DNA of 64,000 nucleotides. It comes from Fratercula arctica (taxonomy: Eukaryota; Chordata; Aves; Charadriiformes; Alcidae). A program made the position numbers and the translations under genes. The DNA lies in contig CANTUZ010000002.1 of NCBI GenBank assembly GCA_947846985.1, positions 16,879,587 through 16,943,586 of the forward strand, written 5' to 3'. Below, piece after piece: positions 35,191-47,200 of the stretch (position 1 is the first letter of the stretch; each line of letters opens with the position of its first letter). The notes below the pieces were generated by a model that was not told the DNA's origin, made no database searches, and was given only the letters and a program-made list of their open reading frames with translations.

Positions 35191-38100
35191 GTGGTTGGAA
35201 ATGGCTCTTTGTGTCCGGTGGAAGATACCAAACCCTTTTCTGTACCAGGGAGAGCCCTCAAGCAAGAACAAACCACTTCTCCTCACCTCATGCAAATGTT
35301 ACTTGGCACAAAAGGTTACGCTGTTTCCCAGGGATGTGATTACAAAGCAGAGGAAACACACTCACGCTGCCTGTTAGTAACTGTTCGGTTAGCTAGACAA
35401 CTTAAATCTCCTCTCTATACACTGAGTTTTGGCAGTGCCGGCCATGCAGGGCTCCCAGCTTTGCCCTGCAGCACACAGAGCGCTCCCCAACTCTACCGTG
35501 AGCAGCCTCCCACCTGCTGCAAGACCCAGGGAACTTGGCGTTACTTAACTTATAAATAGCATAGACCTAATCTGAGTGCTAAATTAAATTAGACTTAAAA
35601 TATTCACACAGTCTACACCTGGTTCCCTGCTAACGGCAGCTAACAGCTACGTTAGTAAACGCTCTTTTCCTCCACCAAAGCTCTCCCCTCCGAGGCAGCT
35701 CTGGCAGAGCTGCTGACCCCCAGCGAGCAAGGCTGGGGCGAGGGATGCCATCCGCCTCTGCCCCTCGCTGGTGCCAAGGGGGCCAGCCCCGAAACCTGCT
35801 GCCACTTATTTCCCTTCAGAGAGTTCCTAAGTTTGCTATTTTCGCATCAGGCATGAAGTACCAGCTCCTTTTAATTTTAAATATTAAAAAAAAAACAGAG
35901 AAAAAAAGACACATCTTGCATTTTCAGAGATGCTGAGAGAGTGTGTACTGGGCACCTCTGAAAACACAAATCAGTATTTATTCAAGGTGTCTAATAGGTC
36001 TTTACCTATCTTTCATTTTCTCAGTGACACACTGAATACAGAGATTGATGACGTGGCCTTATGGTTTAAGGATTGCTGCATTTGCTGCAATTGTTTCCAT
36101 ATAATAATACTATAAAAGATGCTGTATTTTTAGCACCTAACTTTGGCCTAGAAGGCAACTTGCCCTGCTAGACTTCCAAAGAACTGCTGCAAGAGAAAAC
36201 AGCTACTGTGGTACAAGCGGTTCAATAAGCAGAGCCTGTACCTGCGCAAGTTATGCCTGGCCCAGCTCCGGCCACCGCGGCTGCCTTCACTGAGCTGGAT
36301 AGTCCTGCAATTTGCAATCAAATCTGTCAGCATGTGTGGACAGTAAACCGCTTGGGCTAAAGCCCCCCAACAAAAACCAACTCCCCGAAACAGGAACAAA
36401 ACTTCGAAAGTTCTGGATAATCCATTTTTATATTAAAAAAAAAGGCAACACTTCATTTTTATTTTAACCTTGACTTATGCTTATCAGAATGTTAAGGACA
36501 GGTAATTCGGGAAAAAAAAAATTATCTCTGCCCCAAGGAAAATATTTGGGGGTTCACTATTTGTAGCAGTTTTGGCTGCCAGACAAAAAAAATATCCATT
36601 ATTCATACAGCTGTATTCAGGATCTTAGCCTACATGTCCCACATGGGAGGGTTTAGACTTTGAGAAGTAGCAAATATCAAAGATTTGATACAATTTTGGG
36701 GTGGGGGGAGGAGAGAAAGGCTAAACAAATGTTTATAATTCAGGTTCTGTTTAACCCATGTTAAAAAAAGTCTTTGAAAGCCACTGTAGAGGCAACGTTT
36801 AATGTGTTTAACTCAGGACTGTATCTCCTGGCAAGCTGGAACTGACTGAAAGGCATTAAAAACAGCCTTCACGAGCTCTATAAAGCCCTTGTACGGTTCC
36901 TTTCTACTGGTAGTTATGGGCCTTGTTCTTGTGTGGTGTGGAAGCTGTGCCAAAAGCTGTATCCCTGCAAATAGAACTTCTGATTTGATCACTCTGGAAC
37001 TGATAAAATAGCAGTAACACTCAGTCATCCAAGTAAATGACAGGTAGAGTTATGATTAACAGGTATAAAATATTAATCATTTGCAAATTGCCTATTATTT
37101 GCTGAGTATTGTGTAAAAATAGAGACGCTGCCTGTTCTGACAAGCGTATGGACCTTGGTTTTTGACCAGTAACATGCAGCCAGACTGCTGTGGTTGAAGG
37201 TCGAACCACCGCTTTCATGTGCACTTTCCACCAGCAGACCTATACATTAAAAGCTGCTGCCTAGAGAGCAGAGCCACCCAGTAGGAAGGATGAAAGGGAA
37301 ACGAGGATTTTGAAAACAGCCTTTCTATTCCCTGCTTTACCTCAGAGACTGTGGGCAAGCCAAAAGCTCGTGTTCCCCATCTTTAAAAGACTGGTGGCGG
37401 CACTTTGCTACCCTGCAAGGGTGGTGAAGATACATACATTTAAGACTGTGAGACTCTCTGGCACTAAAAAGAGAGAAGTGTCCTAGACAGATTCAGAGTA
37501 GACGGGCTGCCCTGGAAAGCCCCGAATGAGGAATGTGGCTCGGTATTTGCAAATTATAGTTGACGCTTTTTTTAGGACTTAGTATTTTCTGGCAATGATA
37601 ACACTCTCAAAGGAACAGACCTACAGTCTCTTGCAAATCATGCACTAGAGCAGATGTCATATTTCTGATGCTTTGGTCCATTATATATATTTTTGGAACT
37701 CTAAAAACTCCTTAATCCTCCAAATCTAGATTGAACGCCCTATCTGTGTTGTAACATAAATATGCATAGCTGAAACCCTGGTGATGACTGTCAATACTAA
37801 CCAGAGAACCCTAATGTGCTTAAATTTAAGCCCACTTAATTTGCAGAAAGCTATTCAGGTGCTGTCAATCAAGCTGGGAATTTGAAGAATATTTAAGCTG
37901 TTGATTAAGTACTTAACATTACAGGTTAATGCAAAATTGTCTGTCCTACTTCTCCTGTGGTGATATGATGACCTGTATAAACATTGGAGTTCTGTGTCAT
38001 TTCTTCCACTGCAATCAGATCCACGTCACCCCAGATCAGGTAAAGGAGGTGCAAATGTGCATTCCCACGTCAGGCAACCCACTAGCAACTCCCTTGTGCT

Positions 38101-39110
38101 GCTCATTTGCTCTCACTGATGAGATGCAGATGTTCCTTAGTTGTGCATGTGACACCCAAATAAGGCAGGAGGAAGAAGCAGAAAGTCCACGGAGCTGTTC
38201 CTCTTTCCAGACCTGTAGTGGGGTCTGCTTGCACGGGAAAGGAGAAGGACAGTGCCAGCGAAGGCACGGATGGGAAGAGGCACACTCTTCCAAGAGCCAG
38301 GGTTTTATTAGAACTCCAAAATGCTACAAGTCAAGGTGAAACTGGCAACGCTAGATCCCTCTCTGCCCAAAACAACTTCTGTCTGAGAGAAATCTTGACC
38401 CTGTCATCATTTTGCACATGACAGTGGGAAGGCGAAACTCTGTCCCCTCTAGAGGCTGGGGATTTGTGTGCAGGACAGCAGGTCAACATCACAGAGCAGA
38501 ACAGACCATTTGCACTGCCAGTGCCAGAGCTTTCATGCAGAGGCTTTGATTCCTTTTTTCTTGAAGTCATAGACTCTGCGACAAGGGTTTATAGGATGTT
38601 TTCAGCATAAAACAAACAAAAATAGACGCAAAACCTCCCCACCAACTTTCTAACCCTTCTTCTTAAAGAGAAATGCCAGAAAAGATGAACAAATGCAATG
38701 TAAAAGACTTAAAATTCAGAAGGTCTCCCATTATTCTTGTGGGCTATTGTAAAAACTTGTGATTTTAGGCAGATGGACATGCTGAAAGTTGAGGCTGCCA
38801 GCATTGCTTTGTTGAGCACCAAGTAGGCCAGGGCGATTCTGTACTTCCGGACTCAGAGGTGGAAGTGGCCCAGACAACAAAGCAGAACTAAAATAAATCC
38901 CTTACTATGAATAATGGATGGCCCCTGGTACTGCAGGAGGTGAAATCTGTCCCTCCAGCCACAGTGTTAGCAGTGCTGTGCTACAAAGCTCCTATGCAGG
39001 TCTGTTTCTTTCTTGTGAACTTCATTTAGGGAAGAGGAAGCTGAAGACCTTAGATGCCCTCTGTCCTCACAGGTCTCAGTGTTTGTGTTTGAGGCCAGGA
39101 ACAGTTATAA
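35191..39110. other. Long non-coding stretch, no gene seen
   Basis: Unique sequence, AT-rich from about 35560 to 37900. It contains short A runs (35887-35896, 36511-36519). The longest frames, 136 codons at 37929-38339 (plus) and 173 codons at 35038-35559 (plus), show no recognisable domain and are overlapped on the minus strand. No repeat is recognised. Confidence 0.5.
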
Positions 39111-39515
39111 TCGTAGAATCATAGAATTGCGTAGGCTGGAAGGGACCTTTCAGATCATCTAGTCCAACCATCAACCTAATTCTGACAAAAGCCACCACTA
39201 AACCATATCTCTAAGCATGACGTCTACCTGTCTTTTAAATACCTCCAGGGATGGTGACTCAACCACTTCCCTGGGCAGCCTGTTCCGATGCTTGATGACC
39301 CTTTCAGTGAAGAAATTTTTCCTAGTATCCAGTCTAAACCTCCCTTGGTGCAACTTGAGGTTGTTTCCTCTCATCCCATCACTTGTTACTTGGGAGAAGA
39401 GACCGATCCCCACCTCGCTACACCCTCCTTTCAGGTAGTTGTAGAGAGCGATAAGTTCTCCCCTCACCCTCGTTTTCTCCAGGCTAAACAATCCCAGCTC
39501 CCTCACATTTACCTC
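39111..39515 (-). mobile_element. CR1 LINE 3' end, minus orientation, relatively intact
   Basis: It starts with the reversed CR1 tail TCGTAGAATCATAGAATTG (two tail octamers) and GGCTGGAAGGGACCTTTCAG, a close match to CR1 3' ends. On the minus strand one frame stays open across the whole piece and encodes the C-terminal part of the reverse-transcriptase protein, with [34 protein letters not shown] and [15 protein letters not shown] in order. It is truncated at its 5' end near 39515. The open frame and clean tail suggest it is the youngest of the five copies here, although it cannot move by itself. Confidence 0.93.
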
Positions 39516-42500
39516 CCCCTGATGTTGTTTCAAGAGCTGAAAAAATCCAGTGTGGGTGTTGAAACTCATTAACTGGTTGGAGCAGAGATCACCCAGTGGC
39601 AATGTCCTCCACCTCCACATACGGTTGCAGAACCCACCTCATCTCCTTCAGCTACTGACATGCCATTCCCATAGCTGCTGCAATTACTTACTCTTCTATG
39701 TGACACGGGGAAGAGTATCATTGATTTCTTACTTGTTTTAATGGAGTTTAGCAGCTAGAAGGGAGGTAGAAGAAATGCTGCATCATCAGCTAGTTCCAAC
39801 AGATAAGCACCAAGTGGTCCTCAAACCGTAACTGGAAAGCAGCTGATAAAGATGACATGTACTGACATATACATGGACTCAGTGTGATGGAGGAGTTCCT
39901 GGTACTATTCAAGGATTAAGATTTTTAGGGTTAGCTACACAAACCTATGTATTTACTGACTCAGCTTCTCTGCAGTTAAGGAAATCAGATTACCACTTGC
40001 CTATTTGTCTAATGGACTGTAAGGATGCAGTGGGTCATTAAAATAATGTATTCTTACAACATGACACACACACTTATAAAAGGCCTAAAAATCTAGGTCT
40101 TGTAACCATGGCACATGGAGTATGTGCCTTTGGGTTGGTTAAGTACTGAGTGTACACATGAACTGAACCAATATGTTGTTTAGTTCAGCGTTAAAGAAAA
40201 ATGCTCATGATTTATTTCTAAGTCTTTAGTAAAGTGTTGACTTCCCTAGGAGTTGGTTTTTTAACTGTATTCCCAGGATAGTCAGGATGTTGGTAAATAT
40301 TCATTGGCAAAAACATCCCCACATGACTGGAATTCACTCCCAGCAGGCATTCAATTGGAACAGAGGAACAAAGGATATGCCAGACTTCATCAGACCACTG
40401 GTCTGTCAAGCCTGGTACCCTGCCTCTGGCAGTGGCCCATTCTTTAAGCTTCAGACAAAAGCCAAAAAGAAAAAGAAATAATAATAATGCACCTGTCTGG
40501 AAATGCATCACAGATACTTAACTCAGACTTACTACCTCACCTTAAGCAGCTGGGGCTGGAGTTACAGAGAATAAAATAACTTTATACAGTATTGCAGGGA
40601 TTGATTGTATTCACTTAATTTTTGCTGCACTTTATTGATCATCTAATTAGGAGAGAGCTTACTTTAATATTTATGCAGCTTCTGAGTTTCCCTGACACTG
40701 TTGAAAATGAGCTGTGGCTTCTCAGGGGTGACTCTGGTGGGAGAGTGTCTCAGAAGTCAGTCGGATTTCACTCTGGCAGTTTGACACACAAAAAAACGCC
40801 TTTCACTTACAGCTCGACAGCCCAAGTCCAGGGGAGCCGTGCCGTGCCCTGAAGTCAGCATTTCAGGTGGCCTATGCAGAAATTCTTTGATTCCAATAAC
40901 TAGGTTATGCTATTATTATCGTAGTTTATCCTGTATTAAGGCTTCTCCAGGCCACCCTGCCCAGGACCCGCTGTGGTGGTCCGTGCACAAGCCTGTCCCA
41001 GGTCTGACACCCCCTGCACTCAAAGCCTTTATGGTCCAGGAGATAAATTGTGGCAAGTGAATGAAACAGGTAACCAAACAGGCAAGATGGAGGGCAGAAT
41101 TAACAGGTTTCTCCCGTGCTGGTACAAGGACAGATCTGATCTGCTTATAGAGTATGTGCTTTTATTTGCAGTGTCAGCAGAAAAGCTGAGGTTTCAGTGA
41201 CAAGGAAAGTGAGTGCTGCTCTCAGCCCAGGTATATTGCCCTCTGGAGCAGGTCTAGGGCATGGTCATGAAGAAGGTGCTCAGCACCCAGGCTTGGGTGG
41301 CAAATAAAGGCTCTGAGAGAACCTTAGAGGCCTCCAATGCTGTGTTCTTTATGGGCAACATATGAATAACACAAGTATGCCACATCTTTGTGTGCACATG
41401 TGCAGGTCAAGTTTCTTCAGGTCTGTGAGCAAGCAGAGCATCTCTTTCCAGGTGAGGAAAAAGGGTCTTTAGACATATTTTTCTTTAGACTTTGAATCGC
41501 CCTGCCTAAGGCCAGTCTCAAGCACTTCAGCTGAGAAACCTTTGATCCCCACTGCCCTATGTTACACAAGGGATATGTGTCATGAAGTCCTTGTTTTTGA
41601 CCCTAATAAATTGTAACCATTTAGTCATGTGCCAATGCTGTGTGAAACTAGTGTGTTTGAAAAGTGATGCTCAGAGAAGACGGGTGCAGTGAATGCCACT
41701 GGCAATAAATGACTGAATGCCAGGGGAGCCAGGCATGGCAAAAGGGACCAGCGCTTTGACCTTAAAAGCTGTTCTGAGCACGTCCAGTCTGTATGGAAAA
41801 CTCAGTCAAGAACGGACATCTGTGTTTTCGGTCTGTTAACTTGTATTTGACAGCTTGGGTTTTGGCAGTCTGAAGAGATTAAAAAAAAAAAATGCAGCCC
41901 AGCCAGGGCTACCCTTGCACTAAAGCAGATAGCTGCGAGGGGATCAGAGAGGGGCGGGAGGCTGAGACGCCAGGCGCAGCAGTAGTGGTGGACCCAAAGC
42001 TCTGCGAACAGCCACAGTGCTCACTTTTCCTCAGCTGATAGCCATTTGTTTGAGGATTTGAGCTGCCTGGCTGCTGGGCAAGGGTTTGCAAAGTGCCTGC
42101 ATGGAAAACATTTCCATCTGCGTTTCTGCAGGCAGCTGCTGGAGGAGAGGAGCATGGCCTGGGAGTCCAGCAACGCCCTGCATGCCCCATCTCCCTCGGG
42201 CATGCCCTGGGATGAGCGGCTTAGCTGCCAGTTTTAAGGTCTTCCCAGTGCTTTTAGTGGTGGTAGAGCTCTTCCGCTGCCTCTAGGGAGTGTTCGCTTG
42301 CTGGAGATAATTAAAAAGAGGAGCTCACATATCTGACTGCCATGGGATATAAAATGGGATGAGAAGAAAAAATGTTGAGCCTTCAATGGGTAACATAAAT
42401 GTCTGCGTCTGTACCCATGGTCTTATTTGCTGGTAAATTTTTTTGTGTTTCATTGCCTTAAGAAAGGAACCAAGATTTTTGCCTGATTGAGCCCAGAACA

Positions 42501-45409
42501 GGACAGCAGATTTAGAGAAAGGCACTTGTCAACTTTTTGCTGCTAGGAGGCTAAATGCCAAGAGAGATAGATGCATGCAATATTCACGCCAAGACATTTA
42601 TTAACCCTTGCCACTGTTAGGACTGTGTCAGACCAAAATACCCTTCATCACACTGAAGCATCTGATGGTGATATGCTGATGATAATAATATGCTAATGAC
42701 AAAAGATTTTGCAGACATTCTCCTTCCCCCAGCAGCAAGAACCAAGAAGGTGAGACCGCTGTGTTGATTGTGGAAATGCGTGTATCCTGGTAAAGAAGTA
42801 CTTCTGTGCTCTGACACAGGAGCTCAGAGTACTGCTGGACATCATTCTGAAATATGTCAATTTGGTGGAGGGGGCAACTGTTGTAACACCCAGCAGTGTT
42901 GCCTTCTGCTGGTGTGATGAAGGCAGGAGCCAGCTGGAAGGCAATGGTTTGTAGGCTGCACTGCTCCAGAAACTCACCCCGTAGCTGAGTGGCAGCACTA
43001 GCTGAACCTTCCAGACCTCTGAGAGCCTGTGACCATTCCAGCTCAGGGTCATTTATCAATAACGTCTGACAGAGAGGGCATTTCTTAGAAGCTAACATGT
43101 GACTGCAGATTTTTTGAGGCTGAAAAATAATCCAGTCAGTAAAGAGCAATAGGAAATGCTGACCTGGTTGGTCATTGCAAGTAAACCATTTGTTTAAAGT
43201 TGTGACTGTTAAGAGGGCAGGATTACATTCCCAACATCTCTAATGCTTATAGTGAAGTAAGGAATAGAAAAGCACCGCAAAATCCCAGCTCTATTCTCTG
43301 ACAAGGGCAGAAACACTGAGCATTTGGAATTATTTTTGATTACTCCTCTAGAACAGCATGCACAGCCCTTATGGAGTGTCCAAGCCGCCATGTGGCTTGT
43401 TCGGGGGAGTCGCGAGTGTCTGAGCAGACATATGGTGAGGTGAAGAACCAGCCGGCACAGGTTGACGCAGACACTGCCAACTCACTTTCTGCTGCTGCTG
43501 GGCAATTAGGCACATCAGGAACCCAGGGATTTTTTTTTTCTCTCTCCATGTTTGTAAGTGAAAAGACATAAAATGTCTGCAGGTCTCACACACACTTTCC
43601 CTGCTATTGTCTTCATCGCTGTCCCCCCCTCGGCAGTCATCAAAAAATAAGACAAAAATAACTGTGTTTGAGCTGAATGTATCTCTGTGCAGAGGGATCA
43701 TGTTATGCCCTCTGCAGTATTCAAGCCTTGCCTTGGGACTGCATATGGCTCATGGATGAAGCAGCCGCACAAAGAGGGCTGTTGTATTGAACAAGTTCCT
43801 TCGGCACAATGGAAGTCTCTGCCATAAGAATAAAGCTCCTTTGTGCAGGCACCGGAGCATTTCCAGTGTGCGGCGGTGGAAGGAACACCCCTAGAGACTG
43901 GGCAGCATCAGGCATCTGCCATCGTCCTTTCCCAGTGCGAGGCGTCTTTCTCTGATGTTGACTTCTCACAGTGAAACACATAGCTGACATTGATCTCAAA
44001 GATACAAGCTACCGAAAGAGGCCTTCTCCTGCACCCGCCTCTCCCCCCAGGCCGTGGACTAGCCGAGAGAGGCCTGTGGTAGTCATGTTGTGGTGGGAGG
44101 GAGCTCAGAGGGTGCAGGGCTGAGATGCCACTGCTGCATGGCTGTCTCTGAAAGAAAAAGGGTGAGGGGGCTGGGAGTTGCTACCATTGCACATCCAGAA
44201 CATCCTGGGACCTCCTGGCAAGGATGCCAAGCATGGCCAGGACACCAGGAACTTGTAACCCTTTCTCCTAAGCCCTGCATGGCCAGGGTTGCAATTCATG
44301 TGATGGCTGGAGATCCAGAAAGCCCCAGACAAGTGCTTACACCCTATGCAGAGACGGTTGTGCTTAAATGCCCTTCTGACGCTGGTCCAGACCCAGCCTT
44401 GAGCTGAGGGAGCCCTTGCTGCTGCTGCTTCCCAAATGAAAAGCACTCTGTAAAGGCAGGAGCACTTGTGAGGCCTGTGCTCGAAACCACATCTAAAAAC
44501 AGACCATGTCAACAGAATATCAAACCAGACATTGGCTACCTCTAAAACCACATGCAAGGCCTGACTTTAAGCTGAATCTGCCAAATGTGCATGGCAAAAT
44601 GGCTGTTGTGGGACCACACTTCCTGCTGTCCCCAGCCCCGGGGTGCGGTGGTGCCGTGAAGCAGAGCATTCATCCCCGGCAAAGCTGGCCGGGGGACGGA
44701 GCGGCCTCGGGCGCCTGGGTACAAATGCTGCCATGGCTGCCAGTGCTCCCCGGCGGGAGAGCAGGCATGGTGTGGGCTGTTCAAGCGCTCCAACGCTGAG
44801 CTGGGAAGGGCAGCAAGACCTGACTCCATCTGCTGTCGCCAGCGCAGGGCGCTTTGCTGGCTTTTGAGGTGAGAGGTGGGCAGGAGTTGTCCCAGATGAG
44901 CAGGGTCTGCAGAGAAGCAGGCTAATGGCATCAGGCTCTGTGGACACCTTGGCATCTCGTTGAGCAGCACAGAAAATGTTTTTGTCTGGACCTGTGGTGC
45001 GTAGGAGGAGATTTCCCAGGGGCTTGGGGAATGCAGGCAGAGGCTGCAGGTAGAAGGAAACATTTCTGGATTTCAGGCTTCTCCTTGGTTTGGGGAAGGG
45101 ACCCTGATGGTGGGAAAGCCAGGCTGAAGAGAGCTCCTGACCAGCTGCGATCGCTCCTGTTGACACAGCATGAGACACAGCCCGGGCTCCTCTCCTGGGC
45201 TGATGGAAACGCTGCTGGCTCCTGGGTACCTCCGATGGTGACTGCCAGGGCTTTGTCTGTGAGCGGCAGCTGCTCCACACCGCTGGAATGCCTGGGGAAT
45301 TTCTGCCTTAAAACCCACCCTGGATCCAGAGCAACCAAGTGCCAGGACAAGAGGGACCAATTAGAGGGACCGGTGGAGAGCGGCAGAGGCTGCAACTCTA
45401 TTCACTCGC
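39516..45409. other. Long non-coding stretch, no gene seen
   Basis: Unique sequence. AT-rich up to about 41900. A 173-codon minus-strand frame at 42628-43149 stands out in only moderately GC DNA but matches nothing I know. From 44040 to 45360 the sequence is GC-rich with a CpG cluster near 44636-44760, and long overlapping frames (237 codons minus, 147 codons plus) follow from the composition. No repeat or splice structure is convincing. Confidence 0.5.
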
Positions 45410-46215
45410 TGGCACTTCAAAAAGGTTTTCTTTTCTGTATGTTTAATATGCAAATATTTAATGGGGTGTATTAGAGCATAACAGCCATAACTTGAGACCT
45501 TTCAGTCAAGATTAAACAGGTGCCGAGTCTTTCTTTTCAAGGCCCAGCACAGCTGCGAGCCTGCCCTCCCTGGTACGTGATTACGGGATGCTGCTGGGGC
45601 CTTTTCCGCATCCCTCCCCCACGATGCCTCGCCTGTTCCTGCAAAGACCCTTTTTCTGTCTTTCTGCAAGAGACTGTCTTCGCCGTTCAAAAGGAGCAGG
45701 AAAAAAGAATGGTGATTTATTAGCTCTGGCATAGAGGGCAAGGTTTTGACCTCAGGTGTGAATCTGAGAAAAATATTATTTTCCTGACAGGCAGCCCTCT
45801 CGGAGTGAATTAAAACTGCTATTGTGAGGAAATGGATTAAAGCCATTTCAGCTTTTACGACAATATCAAGGCGGTTACTTTATAGAGCGTCTAGGATGTA
45901 GACTCGCCCCAAGGTGCTTTATAATCATCAGTTTAAAGGGAGAGAATTTGCCTGCAGAGATGAATCAATGGGTATATTTTATGAAAAATTAATGACTGCT
46001 TTTGTAGATGTAAATTTGGGGGTATGCGCCTGCATCTCTCCATGCTGTCCTGCAGCTGCAACTTTAGCTCTTTTACCGTTAGTGAGGATCATAATCCGGC
46101 AGAGCAGTTTTGCTGGAGGAGCTTTACATCATCTTCTAATGTAAACAATATTGTAAGAGAGCCCGACAGCCCCACAGGATTTTCATTGAGCGATGATTGA
46201 TGTGGAAAGGGATGG
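45410..46215. promoter_or_regulatory. Candidate distal developmental enhancer
   Basis: This is the densest cluster of developmental transcription-factor words in the window. In order: a perfect octamer ATGCAAAT at 45448-45455 in TATGCAAATATTTAATGG; TTTACGAC at 45854-45861, a posterior-HOX/CDX-type site; AT-rich homeodomain cores through 45920-46010; a forkhead site TGTAAACA at 46140-46147; and TGATTGAT at 46194-46201, the bipartite PBX-HOX site. Frames are short and the block sits between GC-rich, motif-poor flanks. Enhancer activity and conservation are inferred. The motifs are read directly. Confidence 0.4.
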
Positions 46216-46929
46216 AACTGCAGTGATTCTGCATCAGTCACAGCTCTCGCTTGGCTCTAAAACTGACCCTGTTAGCACAGTCTGACTTGGATCATTTGTC
46301 TCAGAAGTACCAAGGGATTTTAAAACAGCTGTGGATTCAACCATTTCAAATGGGAACATATTTTTGGTTTGTGGTAAGAACAACATAAACCGTATGTGTT
46401 TCAGAACTCGGGCCTCAGCATTCCTGGCTTGTTTTGTCAGTGCGTCTTTGCTCTCCTCGGCAGCATTCACACATGCAGCTCCACAGCGGCTTTTTTTTTT
46501 CGGTTTTGTTTTTCCACTTCAGGTCTTCCTCCCTTTTTTTTCCCCTCCCGTCCCCAAAGACAGACAGAAAGAAAGAAAATGCATCACCGTTGCTTTTGAC
46601 AGCTAGGCAAGGTTTAAGCTGTGGGAATGCTTAAGTAAAGGAAGTATTTGTTTTTCAGCCTTTGATGTATTCCCCATCTGATGTGTTTTCTCCTAAATGC
46701 GGTTGATCGTGCAAGTGCCAACTGGTAAAAGCAAGTACCAGACGTCATGGCAGAGCCCTGTGCAGTAACTGTGTGCTGCCAGCCCTCTCTCTGTGTCCAG
46801 ATGGGTATCCCATTTCACTAATGCAAAATTACTCTGATTTTCTGCTCCTCTCCCCAGCCTTTTCCATCACTCCTCCCCTTCTCCTTCAGCAGGTTCCTTC
46901 CCCACTGACATCTGTTCCAAGGAATGATG
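46216..46929. other. Non-coding stretch with T-rich runs
   Basis: Unique sequence with pyrimidine runs around 46491-46550. Overlapping plus-strand frames here reflect the T/C-rich composition. No gene or repeat is seen. Confidence 0.5.
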
Positions 46930-47200
46930 AACTGAGCTTTGGAGCAATTACCACAGTTTGCATTTCCCGGACCAGCTTGCAGCGTGTGTATTAAAAACAC
47001 CAGCACTAAAAGTCAACAGGGTGTAAAAGGTAACAGAGTCTCCCACCTCAAAGCTAATGATGTTTTGCCGTGTGAACAAGAGCTGTGGATCTTAATTTGC
47101 TGGCTCCTTTCTCATTTGTACAATTTTCAGCCATTGCTTAATGAAGCCCGCCTGGTTCCCATGATGTGATATTATATTATCACAATGCTCATGTTAAAGG
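46930..47200. promoter_or_regulatory. Second AT-rich candidate regulatory block
   Basis: It contains GCAATTACC near 46944, TTTGCATTT at 46957-46965 (one base short of an octamer) and GCTAATGATG near 47053. It also contains an inverted repeat, TGTGATA (47165-47171) and TATCACA (47178-47184), around the spacer TTATAT. It lies about 0.7 kb from the 45,410-46,215 block and could be part of the same control region. Confidence 0.25.

Noticed and set aside
42628..43149. 173-codon minus-strand open frame containing a CPLC motif
   Set aside because: By a rough estimate, about one frame of this length is expected by chance in 64 kb read in six frames. There is no recognisable family, no second cysteine pair for a zinc site and no promoter or poly-A context.
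44567..45280. 237-codon minus-strand open frame
   Set aside because: Lies in GC-rich DNA where stop codons are rare. Frames are open on the other strand too, the peptide is low-complexity (Ser/Pro/Arg rich), no domain is seen and no splice signals bound it.
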